NCBI GenBank assembly: GCA_004431415.1
Contig: QPMI01000711.1
Location: forward strand, 1-30,184
Direction of reading: 5' to 3'
From: Cyanophora paradoxa
Lineage: Eukaryota; Glaucocystophyceae; Cyanophorales; Cyanophoraceae
DNA length: 30,184 bases
Under the pieces are notes generated by a model. That model worked only from the letters and a program-made list of their open reading frames with translations, did no database searches and had not been told where the DNA came from. This document shows positions 20,301-30,184 of the stretch, piece by piece. Position 1 is the first letter of the stretch. Each line of letters begins with the position of its first letter. Position numbers and translations under genes: made by a program.

Positions 20301-23300
20301 CGAGCTTCCGCAGCGCCGCCAGCTCCAAGTCCGGCGCCGCCGGCGAGGGGGCCGCCACCCCGGCCCTCTCCCTCGCGAGCGCCCGCTCCCGGCCGGAGAT
20401 CGAGGAGTGGATGGCGCAGGCGGAGGCGGACGACCAGCGGGAGAGCGCCGACGTGGCGGCGCGCCTCGGGCTCGCCACGCACCGCGCGCGGGGCGCCTAC
20501 GCGCAGGGCGCCCGCGCCTTCACCTTCGCCGCCACGCTCCTCATGGGCACCAAGCAGTGGCTCTTCCGCGCCCGCCTCCGCCGCTACATCCGCAACTGCC
20601 GCAACCGCGTCCGCCGCCCCTGCTGGCTCGCCTGGGTCGCCTGTGCGCCCCCGCGCTCCCCTCCCTTTCCTCCCCCCGCGCTCTCTCTCACGCTCGGCGA
20701 CGCAGACACGCGGGAGGCGAACGAGCGGCGGACGGCGCTGCGCTTCCCGTTCCACGTGTGGAAGCGGTACACGCGGCGGCGGCTCAAGCTCCACCGCAAG
20801 GCCCAATTCCTCGCCGACGTCCTCGACACGGTCAGCTCGGGCGCCTCCTGCGGCCCCGCTTGTCGGCGAGCTGAGCTCGTTCCCGCCCGCAGTTCCGGCA
20901 GCTGCACGCGTTCCGCCTCTGGAAGCGCTGGGCGGCGCGGCGGCTGAGCCGGCGGCGGGTCTGCGCGGTGCTGCTGCAGAGGCGCGCGCAGGCGGCGCGG
21001 GCGCGCGTGCTGCACGCGTGGCGGGACTACGTCGCCCCGAAGCTGGCGCTGCGGCGGCTGCTGCGCTCGCGCGAGGGCCGCCGGCTGCGCGCGCGGGCGG
21101 CCCTCGCGCGGCCCTTCGCGGCGCTGCGGTACCACGCGGCGGCGCGGGGCGCCTGCGCGCGCCGCGCCGCCCTCTTCCACTGCGGCGACGACCCCGACTT
21201 CGTGCCGCCCTACCCGGAGGCGGCGCCCCTGCGGCCCCCCGCAGAGCGGCCCGAGGGCCCGCCCCGCTTCGAGCCGACCCCGGGGCGCGAGCGGCGGCGC
21301 GAGCGGCCGGCCGGCCTGGCGCCCTCGTCGGCCCGTCGTCGTCTCCATCCGGCAGCGCAAGGTCGAGCTTCCGCCGCCGCGCTCCATCGAAGAGCTCCGC
21401 GCCCGCCTCTTCGACCGTGCGCGCGCCCTCCCGCCTGGCTTCGACTTGCGAGTGACGGTGGCGGGGGGCAGAGCACCGGCGGCGGGACGCGCTGCTGCGG
21501 AAGGGCTGCTACCTGCAGTGGCGCCGCCTCGCGCGGGAGATGCTCGCCCGCCTCGCCGCCCACGTCGCCCGCCGCGCCTCAAGCGCGCCTGCGCCGAGCG
21601 CGGCCGCCGCGCCCTCCCGCTCCGCGCCCTCCGCGCCTGGGCCCGCTACACGCGCAACGCGGCGGCGTACAAGGAGGAGGAGCGCGCCGAGGAGGAGGCG
21701 GAGCGGCGGCGGGCGGAGAAGGAGGCCCGCCGCGCCGCCCGCGAGGCCGACGGCCGTTCCGCCTCCTCCTCCGACTCGGACCGGTGCGCCCGCCCCCAGC
21801 CTGCGCCCCCTCCGAGCCCCCCCGGCGCGAGACGCCGGCGCGGCAGGGGCGTGAGCGACTCGTGGACGCTGCGGCGGCGGGAGCGGGTGGAGAAGCGGCG
21901 GGCGCTCGTGCGGGCCCAGCGGGAGGCGGAGGCGTGGACGAAGGAGCAGAGGGAGCGCGCCAAGGCGCTGCAGGGGATTGTGACGGAGGCGGAGGCGGCG
22001 GCGGCGCGGGCGGCGGCGGAGGCGCGCGAGGCGGTGCGGCGCGGGGAGGCGGACATGCGGGCGGAGGCGGCGGCGGCGGCGGCGGCGCGGGAGTCGCTGG
22101 CGCAGCGCGACGAGGCGGCGACGGAGGCGATGCTCGGGGTCGTGAAGGAGCGGATCGAGGGGATCGAGCGGGCGCGGGGCGCCCTGCTGCGCCTCCGCGA
22201 GGTCGAGCTGCGGCAGGACCGCCTCAAGCGCATGGAGGAGCTGGCCCGCGTGCGTGCCCTCCCCCCGCCCCCTTGGCCTCCCCGTCGCCGCCCGACGCCC
22301 TGGCAGGCGATGGGTACGATGATCAAGCGTGTGGTGGAGGCGGACGCGCGGCGGGAGGCCCTCGCCTGGCTCCGCGCCCTCCACGAGGCCGCCATGCGCC
22401 ACAAGGCCCTCGCCATCCGCGTGCGCCTCCCCGCCCCGCCCCGCCCTCGCTCCCTTGCTGAGGGGCCCCCGGGGGCAGGCGCGGGGCGTGCTGCGGGGCC
22501 ACCTGCGGGCGTGCGCGCGCTACATCGCCGGGCAGCGCGCGATGGGGGCCTACAGGGGCCTGCGCGCGCGGCACGTCGCGCTCCGGCGCTGGCTCCTCTG
22601 CATGGAGGGCGCGCGCGAGGAGCAGAGCGCCGAGGCGGCGCGCGCCATCCGCCGCCGCCTCGAGCTGCACGCCAAGGCCGGCGCCAAGCTGCGCGAGGCG
22701 CGCCCCTACACGCGCCCTGGCGCCCTCTTCTACCGCTGGCTCCAGTTCGCCCAGGCGCGCCGCGCCCGCCGCCGCGTCCTCGAGCTCTTCGCCCGCGTGC
22801 GCGCCTGGCGCGGCCTCCGCCGCTGCTTCAACGCCCTGCGCCACGGCACCAAGGCCCGCTACGCGCCCCGGGGCCCTTCCTCTCCTTCCGCGAGGCCCCG
22901 GCCCCGCCTGCCCCGCCCCGGCCCCGCCCGAGCCGCCCCGCCCCGGCCCCGGCCCCGGCGGCGACGCCAGCGCCCTCGGCGCCCCCGAGCCGCCGCGGGT
23001 CCCTCGCCGGCAGCGAGGCCGGCGGCCGGGCCGGCCCCAGCCCCAAGAAGCCCCTCCCCATCCCCACCCGCCGCCGGCCCTCCGCCGAGGCTCCCGTCCC
23101 CCCGCCGAGCCGGAGCCGCCGCCGGCGCCGCCGCCGTTCGTGCCGCCGTACCCGCTGCGGCCCGTCGGGGCCCCGCTGCACGTCGTCTTCGGCCTGGCGC
23201 CCGAGCCGCCGCGCCCCGCCGCGGCAGGCGCCTCGGCGCCCGTCGCGTACCCCTGCGGCGGGCCTTCGCGGAGCTCTCCGAGTGGCGCTCCCTCTTCCTC

Positions 23301-23858
23301 GTCCCCGCCGCCCGCTGCGAGACGGCCTGGCGCCGCCGCTACAACCGCCACGTCGCCCGCCGGGCGCGGGGGCGGGCGCAGCGGGCGCCGCGGGTGCGGC
23401 TGCTGCTGGAGCGGCACGCCGCCTCGGTGCTCTTCCGGATGCAGGTGGAGGAGGAGGCGCTCATGGCGCGCTGCGTGCGAGAGGGCGTCCCCTCGCTTTA
23501 CGTCGAGCAGGCCTGCGAGGCCCGCCGCGCCGCCCTCCTCCTCCTCCTCCACCGCTCCCACGCCCTCGTCCGCCGCTGCCTCCGTCGCTCGGCGCAGGCG
23601 TGGGAGGAGCCGGCGCGCGCGGGCGCGGGGCTCCTGCTGCAGCCGCGCCTCGCGATGCGCGTGGCGGAGTGGATGTTCGACGCCCTCTCCAAGGGCCTCC
23701 CCAGGGCCCTCCTCCCCGTCGCCTCCCGCCCCGTCCGCTTCGAGCCGGCCCCCTCCCGCCCCCCGAACCTCCTCGCCGACCTCATGGCCCCTCCCCCGCC
23801 CGCGCCCCGGCCCCCCAGCGCCCCCGCAGCCCCTCCCCGGCCCCCTCCCACTCGCTAG
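17318..23858 (+). CDS. Large SFI1-like (centrin-binding repeat) basal-body protein, model partial
   Basis: Exon 1 (17318-17412) starts MYGDPADLMGDGFRAPKPSS. An intron 17413-17530 leads, in phase, into a long exon. The N-terminal 700 or so residues are disordered with short conserved-looking islands (YDDPRAWGFAGGTPEPAGAD; SYAEWVRSTLGFE; SPSAYEKYLAKLERDGAFEE). From about 20500 the protein becomes helical, with repeated Trp/aromatic-basic segments: LRRYIRNCRNRVRRPCWLAW, FHVWKRYTRRRLKLHRKAQF, FRLWKRWAARRLSRR, LHAWRDYVAPKLALRRLL, LRAWARYTRNAAAYKEEE and YRWLQFAQARRARRRV. This pattern resembles SFI1 centrin-binding repeats, which form filaments at centrioles and basal bodies. A long coiled coil lies at about 21840-22260. 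RPVRFEP near the C-terminus fits the RVxF form. Frame is lost by one base near 17985. The stop at 23856-23858 is the simplest end but a further exon is possible. Identity is by pattern, not by end-to-end match. Confidence 0.55.
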
Positions 23859-24086
23859 CTGGCGCCGGCCCCCTCCATCCCCGCCCCTCCGACGCTCTGC
23901 ATGCGCCCGTCGTTCTCGCGCCGAACGGTAATGAAATTGAGCCATTATTTGCAGGGCTGCGCGCGCGCGCAGCCGGGGTGACGAAGCACATGTAGGGATC
24001 GAAAGAAACTCCGCTGACTTGTTCCTGGGCTACGCCTACGGCTAGGCTAAGTGGTGCAAAGCAGAGCGGGCGGCCGGGCGGGTGGG

Positions 24087-25985
24087 CTAGGAGGCGGTGG
24101 CGGTGAAGGGTGATGGGCCGAATCCCGGGGCGGGGGGCCGGGCGACGGCCTTGGGGGCGCTCTGGCGGGTGATGTCGAAGGACTTGAGGGGGGCGACCTG
24201 CTTGACGAAGCGGGGCCCGCGGGTGAAGGAGAAGTGCGCCCCGTGCTTCTCCACCGTGTCCTTCGCCAGGAAGCTCGAGTCCCGCGCGTACTTGGGGCCC
24301 GGGCTCTCCACCCCCACCGGGTTCAGCCCCTTGTACTGCTTCCCCATGTACGGCACTGCCGCCCCCCCGTGAGCGGCCCCGCCGAGGAAGAACGAAAGGA
24401 AAGGGCGCCGGGGCGGGGGCGGGCCGAACCCTTGTTGATATGCTCCGTGAAGTTGGGCCGCTGCTCGGCGGTGCCGATGCGGATGGCGGGGCCCACGGGG
24501 GTCGTCGGGTCGGCCCCCTTCCCGATCGTCCCCTTCAGCGTGTACTGCCCGGGGCCCGGTGCCTCCCGCACTGCCTCCCCCCTCAGAGGCGCCGGCGAGG
24601 AAAGGAGGGGAGGGGGAGGGGAGGGGGAGACGCACGCTCGGGGACCTTGAACATGCCGATGGGGCGGCGCGGGTCCGTGCCGAAGGGGATCTTGGGGACC
24701 TCGGCGCCCACCTGGATGGCCGGGTTGATCGGGGTGTAGTGCGCCGGCCCCGGCGAGTGCACTCCCGAGTTCATCACCGAGATGTAGTACTTCGACACGA
24801 ACGGCGCTGCGCTGCCGTCAGCCGGGCGGCGGGCGGCCCCGCCGGGCGGGGGCGGGCGGGCGCACTCCGGTGCGGGCGGTCGGGGATGGGCCGCTGGTCC
24901 TGCCGCGTGAACTTGATCCCCGGCGCTGCCCCGCGCGTCAGAGCGGAAGCGGAGGGGCCGGGAGGGCGGGGCCGGGGGCACCCGTGCCGAAGTGCTGCGG
25001 GTTGATGTTCTGGTAGGCGCCGGGCCCCGGGACGACGGCGCCGGCCGACTTGGAGCGCACGAGGGCCTTCTCCTGGCCCTGGCCGAAGTCGAACCGCTTC
25101 GCCTGCGGGAACGCGTGCACCGCTTGCTTCTGCCGGCCCCCCGGCTCGTCAGTTCGGCTCCTTGTTGGCGACCGGTCGGGCCGGGGCGGGGGCGACGGCG
25201 CGCACCGCCTCGCCCATCCTGCCCATCCCGTTCGGCGAGGTGAACATCCCGTAGTCCCGGTACGCCGCCGGCCCCGGACTCCACTGGCCCATGTGCACTG
25301 GAGAGCACGGGGGTCGGCGGGGCGCTGGCAGAGGCGGGCGGGGCGGGGCGCGCACCGCCGGTGCGCATGCGCTCGTCTGGCCTGGGGTACTTGCCCGGCA
25401 TGCTGAAGCGCGGCCCTATGCCGATGTAGGAGCGCGCCGAGTAGGTCCCGGGCCCCGGGACCTCGTCGGCGCTCGCGGAGCGCGAGAGGGACTTGTTCGT
25501 GCCGCCGAGCGAGGCGCTCGAGGCCCGCACGGGGCCCGGAGACGTTGAGGCTCGGGTCATCGTCTGCATGTGCGCCCGCGGCTCGGGCGATGTGGACTTG
25601 TGCGCTGTCGGGAGGGCTGCGCGTGCCTCCCGGTCACATCGGGTACCGACGGCCCCGCGCGCATCGCGGCCGCACCGGGGGCAGATTTGGAGGCTGTGGA
25701 CGCTACGAGACCGCGGGAGCCCGGTTCGGCCGAGGGCGGGGCCGCCGGCTTGGGGGCCGGTGAGGAAGGCTCGGCCTCGGGCTCTTTCTCCAGCGTAATG
25801 CGAAGGCCATTCTCCTCCTCGGGCTCTATTACGACCACCTCTCCTGCCGGCGGGCCCCCCGCCGCCTCCGCCGCCTCCGCCGCTGCACCCTCGTCGCTGG
25901 CTGGTGCGCCGTCTTCCGGGCTGCCTGTCGAGGGGCCGCCAGCCTCCTCAGCTAGATCTGGTTCTTTCTGTTCTTCGTCCGCCAT
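24087..25985 (-). CDS. SHIPPO / STPGR-repeat ciliary protein (ODF3/CIMAP-like)
   Basis: Eight exons (25676-25985, 25356-25616, 25206-25297, 24982-25129, 24866-24925, 24636-24806, 24430-24570, 24087-24355) give 483 aa with consistent phase. All introns are GT-AG, 52-76 bp. An acidic, Ala/Pro-rich N-terminus (MADEEQKEPDLAEEAGG) of about 100 residues precedes six PGPxxY repeats: PGPGTY (157), PGPAAY (198), PGPGAY (255), PGPAHY (309), PGPGQY (352) and PGPKY (413). Each is followed by a loop such as INPAIQVGAEVPKIPFG or GKGADPTTPVGPAIRIG. Such STPGR/SHIPPO repeats occur in outer dense fibre protein 3 and related microtubule inner or associated proteins of cilia and sperm tails. A role on axonemal microtubules is expected from the family. 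Which family member it is cannot be told by eye. It shares a 304-bp promoter region with the next gene. Confidence 0.9.
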
Positions 25986-26289
25986 CGTGGCGACACGAGC
26001 TAGCTAAGTCTGAAATGGCTCGTTAGCTGCCACCAACGATCCTGGGCGTTGCCGCTCTCGAAATGTGGTCCAGAGGCTTCGACCTGCTTGGCAACCCGCT
26101 TCTCGCTGTTGCTGGACGCTCTTTCTTCTCGCGCTGCTGGTGCTTCCGGTGCTGGAAATGGGATTTAATTGTACCCCACTCGCATTTATTGTACCCTCAA
26201 CTAGCAAGCCCAGCTGCAAGCCCGAGCACTCCCAGCCGTTTTACGCTACTTAGTATGCATCAGGAATAGTGCTTAGACAAGGCCCAAGC
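25986..26289. promoter_or_regulatory. Shared divergent promoter region: SHIPPO / unrecognised gene
   Basis: This 304-bp region between two ATGs has TGTACCC twice, at 26170-26176 and 26190-26196, exactly 20 bp apart, each within ATTGTACCC. CTAGCAAGC follows at 26201-26209. GAGCTAGCTAAG lies next to the SHIPPO start. GTTGCC (26048-26053) and GGCAAC (26090-26095) look like RFX half-sites but are 36 bp apart. Confidence 0.6.
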
Positions 26290-29200
26290 ATGCCCTCGTC
26301 CGGCAGGAGGAAAGAGCGCGACGCCTCGCCGGAGGCCGGTGCGTCGCAATAAGGGCCCCAGCGCTCCTTCTTTCCCTCCGCCGGAACCTCCCCCGTCGCG
26401 CAAGTGCCAATTGCCGTCTGCCGGCTTCACTAAGACTAGGCGCCGTTAGTCACGCCCGATAACCATCTCAGTTAGTGCAGCACTTGCGTCCGGAAGCGCG
26501 CCCCCGCGGCGGCTGACGCGCCGCTGCCCGCAGGGTCCTCTGGCGGGGGCAGCAAGTCCCTGAGCCAGGCCAACGCCTTGACTATCCCCCTGCGACCGCA
26601 AGGTTCGCCGCTGCCTCAGAGCCTCGCAGATCGCGGCGCGGCCTCCCGCCGACGGGCCGCGCGCGCGCCGCAGAGAAGCCGGTGGACATCAACTACAACA
26701 ACCCGGAGGTGCTCAAGGTGATCCAGACGGAGTACGTGACGCGTTTCCTGGACTCGCTGGGGGCGAGCGCCTCGCGGGCGAACATCGAGCTCGTGCGGCG
26801 GCACATACCGATAGAGGAGGCCAAGAAGACGGCCGCGTGCGCCCCCCGAAGTGCTGCGAGATCTGCAGCGCGGCGCTCTCGCCTCGCCTCGCTGAGCCTG
26901 GCGTGCGGGCAGGTACAAGTCGCGGGGGGCGATTACGGACTCGCTCTACATCGCGCCGGGCGTCGTGAAGAGCGCCGCGCTGCAGGTCCCCGCCTCCCTC
27001 CAGAACGCCCAGGCCCGCTCCCTCATCTCCAAGGCTCTCCTCGACCGCCCGGGGCCCTTCGAGGAGAAGCCCGTGCGCCCCGCCCTCCCCCGCCCCCCGC
27101 CCCCCGCCCACGCCCCGCCCCCCGCAGCCCAAGCCGCCCCCGGAGCCGCCAGCGCCGCCGCAGCGGCGGCGGCCGCCGCCGCGGTGGCCCGCACGTTCCG
27201 GAAGAAGGAGGAGGAGGAGAAGTGCGCGGCAGCGCAGCGCAGCGCCGCCGGCCCGGCCTGCCCCGGCTCACTGGGGGGGCAGGGCGAAGCCGGTGGAGGT
27301 GCCCTTCGAGGAGGTCAAGCGCCGCTACGTCTTCCCCTTCAGCCTCCTCGCCGCCCCCGAGGCCCGCCCCTTCTCGCGCACCCCGCCCCTCCCCGCCTCC
27401 CTCGCTGAGGGCGCCGCGGCGGGGGCGCAGGAGGCGAGTCGCATCGGGCCCGTCGCGCGCGTCGTCACGGGCGCCGCCTCGCCCTCGCCCTCGCCCTCGC
27501 CCTCGCCCCGCCGCAGCGCCCTGGCGACGAGCCGCCCTCGCCCCCGCCCCGCGACGCGAGCCCCGCGCGCTCCCGGGCCGCCGGAGGGCCCCGCCGGCCC
27601 CGGCGGCGGCCTCGGGGTCGGAGGGCGAGGGCCGCGGCCGCTCCCGCTCCCGCTCGCCGGCGGGGCGGGGCGCCGGCACCTTCGGCGGGGCGGAGCGCTT
27701 CGGGCGGCGCGGCCTGCGGGTGGAGGCGGAGCTGCCGCCGCTGGTGCAGCAGGGGGCGCTGGGGCGGTCGGAGGGGGCGCGGGCGTCGCGGGGCCGGTTG
27801 CGGGAGCTGGAGGGGAGCGTGGCGGAGCGCATCCGGCGGGAGCTGGACGCGGAGGCGGCGGCGGGGGGCGAGGAGGAGGGCTTCCTCGCCGCCCGCGCCG
27901 CCGCCCTCGCCAACATCGAGCGCGAGGTCGTCGAGGAGCTGCGGGCGCCGTACAGGCCGCACGAGAAGGAGCTCCGCGAGGTGCAGCGGGCCTTCGCCAA
28001 GAGCTTCCCCTGGCACCTGCTGCTGGAGCGGCTGCCGCGGAAGGAGATCTTCGGGGTGCAGGAGGCGGTGGAGGGGCCCGAGCTCCGGCGCCTGATGGGC
28101 ACCCTCGTCGAGTTCCTCTACTTCGCCTTCCTCGGCCGCTTCCGGCCCCGCTCGCCCCCGCCGCCCCCGCCCGAGCCCGAGCGCCCGCCCCGCTCCGGCC
28201 ACCGCCGCCGCGCCGGCTCCGACGCCCGCACGGCGCCCACTCGTTCCGCTCCAGCCGCTCCCGCCCCACGAGCGGCTCCCGGGCCGCCTCCCTCGCCGAC
28301 CCCGACGAGGCCCCGCCGCAGCAGCCGCCGCCCCGCCGCCTCGGCTCGGTGGGGGCGCGGCGGGCGAGCCAGCTGCAGTCGGCGCGGCGGGTGAGCATCG
28401 ACGTGGAGGGGAGGGCCAAGCCGGCGACGCCCTCCCCGGAGGGCGGGGAGGCCCCCGCGCCGCCCCCGCCCGAGGGGGCGGCGGCGTTCCCCGTGCAGGC
28501 GGCGGGGGCGGGGGCCGGGGCAGAGGCGGCGCCGCTGAACTCGAGCCGGAGCGTGAAGAGCACGCGGAGCGTGGCGCGGAGCGTCGCGGCGGGGCCGGCG
28601 GGGCGCGGAGCGCGCAGGGCTCGCGGGCGGGGAGCGCGGCGGGGAGCGCGGCGAGCACGCAGGGGCCGGTGGTCTGGGAGGACGTCGACGCCGCCAAGGC
28701 GCGCCTCTTCGGCGAGCTGCACGAGCAGTTCGCGGGCCTCGTGGAGCCCCTGCGCGGCTCGGGGCGCCCCGGGCGGGAGCAGGAGGCGGCGGCGCGCCTC
28801 GGCCTCCTCTTCCGCCTCCCCGTCCTCCTCACCTGCCTCCGCGCCGCCGTCTCCGTCCTCTTCGAGCGCAAGTACCCCAAGTGGTCCGCCCCCGCCCCCG
28901 CCCGTCCGCCCCCGCCCTCCCCCGCCCACGGGGCGCGCAGGTTCGCGCTGGGGGACGGGCGGGAGGCGGCGGCGCGGATGGACAGCGCGGTGCTGGCCCT
29001 CCTCGACCCCGACCGCTACCTCCTCCACCTCTCCCCGCTCGAGTGTACGCCCCCGCGCCCGACGCGCCCCCGCCGGCCCCTCTGACGACGCCGGCGACCG
29101 GCGCGCGCAGCGTCGGTGCAGGCGATGCGCATCCTGAGCGCGAAGCAGAACGTCGTGCACCAGCCGATCGCGCGCAAGATCTACTCGACCAGGCGCCCGC

Positions 29201-29869
29201 CCCCTGCCTCCTCCCCTCGTCGGTCCCGCGCGCTGAGCGCCGGGGCGGCAGCGCGGTGGTGCGGGCGCTCTTCCCCCACGCGCCCCACGTCCGCGACCGC
29301 CGCCGCCGCGCCGAGGCGCCCCGCGGTCCGCCCCCGCTCCCTCCGCTCCCCTCCGCTCCCCTCCGCTGAGCGGAGCGCTGCAGACGGGTCGGACGTGGCG
29401 GCGTCGATCGTGGCGGGGAGGGGCGGGGCGGCGGGGGCGGGGCCGAGCCTCGCGGAGGCGCTCGACTCGCTGATGACGACGGAGACGCGGGACCGCCTCT
29501 ACGGCATCGTCCTCGAGCGCATCCACAAGCGCCACGCCGCCTCCCCGCACCGCCCGCCCTCGCCCCGCAGCCGCCCCCGCCCCAGCCCCGGCCGCCGCCT
29601 CCCCCGCCCCGCACGGGGCGGCGCAGCGCGGGCGGCGGGCGTCGAGCGCGGGGCGGGAGCGCCGGTCGCCGCTGCCGGCGACGCTCTCCTCGGCGCTCTC
29701 GCACGCGCAGTCGGCGGCGCTGGCGCACGCGCAGGCGGCGGGGGCGGGGGCGGCGGACGGGTCGGGGCTGGGCCCGGCGGGCCCGGGGCAGCCGTTCAAC
29801 ATGGAGGTCGTGCGCCTCAACCTGCGCCGCGTCCTCGAGCAGCAGGCCGCCGCCGTCGAGCTCGACTAG
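26290..29869 (+). CDS. Unrecognised helical protein, candidate ciliary partner, model partial
   Basis: The first four exons are clear and in phase: 26290-26338 (MPSSGRRKERDASPEA), 26534-26602 (SLSQANALTIPLRPQ), 26674-26836 and 26913-27072. Together they read through VDINYNNPEVLKVIQTEYV, TRFLDSLGASASRANIELVR and AITDSLYIAPGVVKSAALQ. Later blocks are VPFEEVKRRYVFPFSLL (27299), a helical block at about 27690-28140 with FAKSFPWHLLLERLPRKEIF and MGTLVEFLYFAFLGRF, then VWEDVDAAKARLFGELHEQF (28674), LLFRLPVLLTCLRAAVSVLF, MDSAVLALLDPDRYLLHLSP (28979), VQAMRILSAKQNVVHQPIAR (29115) and LDSLMTTETRDRLYGIVLER (29463). The end is VRLNLRRVLEQQAAAVELD with the stop at 29867-29869. Pro/Ala/Ser-rich linkers between the blocks probably hide several introns. 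I do not recognise the family. Divergent pairing with the SHIPPO gene hints at a ciliary role; this is inference only. Confidence 0.6.
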
Positions 29870-30184
29870 CCGAGCTGCACGCCTCCCCGCCCCACCCCTC
29901 CCTCCCGATCCCCGCACCCCCGCCCCGCTTCTCGATCCTCCATCAGTAGGATTCAAGAACGGCTGCGCTGCTAGCCTGTTCGACTGCTTATCTTCCAGTA
30001 CTCCATCTTAGCTTCATTGAATTCCAAGCTTATCTCGTATATCTAAAGTAGTTAAACTGAATAGCTATGAAAAGCATCCTCAGAAACGGAAAGCACAAAC
30101 ATGAAAGAAAATCACAAAGAATAAATGGGATCATCGTGGCATGATCACAAAGAGCTTCAAAAGAGGCGCGGAGCATCGATGATA
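29870..30184. other. 3' flank, AT-rich from about 29950
   Basis: The first 70 bp are C-rich 3' flank. From about 29950 the sequence becomes AT-rich with no ORF of note. A short inverted pair GATCAT/ATGATC near 30130-30147 could form a 6-bp stem. Nothing else is visible before the window ends. Confidence 0.5.

Noticed and set aside
11981-24086. Green-algal TGTAA polyadenylation signal
   Set aside because: I looked downstream of the NPHP3-like, MWFE-like, sufD, SFI1-like and SHIPPO stops and did not find a consistent TGTAA.
26048-26095. RFX X-box in the SHIPPO promoter region
   Set aside because: GTTGCC and GGCAAC half-sites are present but 36 bp apart instead of 1-3 bp, so no true X-box.
27325-29820. 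831-aa minus-strand ORF opposite the last gene
   Set aside because: It is a low-complexity shadow produced by lack of stops at very high GC. The plus strand has the helical blocks and splice sites.
30067-30144. Short ORF starting MKSILRNGK near the window end
   Set aside because: Only 25 codons, lysine-rich by AT content, with no supporting context.
1-30184. tRNA, rRNA and CRISPR array
   Set aside because: No cloverleaf with a GGTTCRANNCC-type T-arm, no rRNA core sequence and no regularly spaced repeats were found.

Overview
The window looks like nuclear DNA of a flagellated, plastid-bearing microbial eukaryote. It is very GC-rich, with G or C at nearly every third codon position. Genes are cut by tiny introns (about 30-120 bp, one of about 206 bp), most of them GT-AG with donors of the type GTGCG. 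A plastid-type SufD with a transit-like leader indicates a plastid. CCDC148-, NPHP3-, SHIPPO/ODF3- and SFI1-like proteins indicate a cilium with basal body. The single-step Ala/Arg-rich leader on SufD would fit a green alga, but I saw no TGTAA poly(A) signal after the stops checked, so the lineage stays open (green flagellate or haptophyte-like).

Layout: bases 1 to about 1080 are AT-rich and unlike the rest. They carry frame-broken ORFs, including a bacterial-type S-adenosylmethionine decarboxylase remnant, followed by two perfect hairpins (883-973 and 1096-1170). A poorly resolved plus-strand gene ends at 2136. From 2532 on the genes are dense: a coiled-coil protein with a PP1-docking motif (minus, 2532-4359), CCDC148 (minus, 4581-7207), an NPHP3-like STAND/TPR protein (plus, 7377-11980), a tiny complex-I MWFE-like protein (minus, 12127-12546), SufD (plus, 12646-15079), a C2-domain protein with three NPF motifs (minus, 15656-17032), a large SFI1-like protein (plus, 17318-23858), a six-repeat SHIPPO protein (minus, 24087-25985) and an unrecognised protein (plus, 26290-29869).

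From CCDC148 onward the strands alternate strictly, so the genes form four divergent pairs sharing intergenic regions of 169, 99, 285 and 304 bp. All four shared regions contain TGTACCC. In two of them a pair of GTACCC cores sits exactly 20 bp apart. I think this shared promoter architecture is the most interesting feature of the window.

Exon models for the coiled-coil gene, MWFE-like, SufD, C2 and SHIPPO genes were built by hand and keep reading phase across every junction. CCDC148, the NPHP3-like gene, the SFI1-like gene and the last gene are only partly resolved. At least three of these show one-base losses of frame, mostly in or next to C/G runs, which look like uncorrected sequencing indels or decay.
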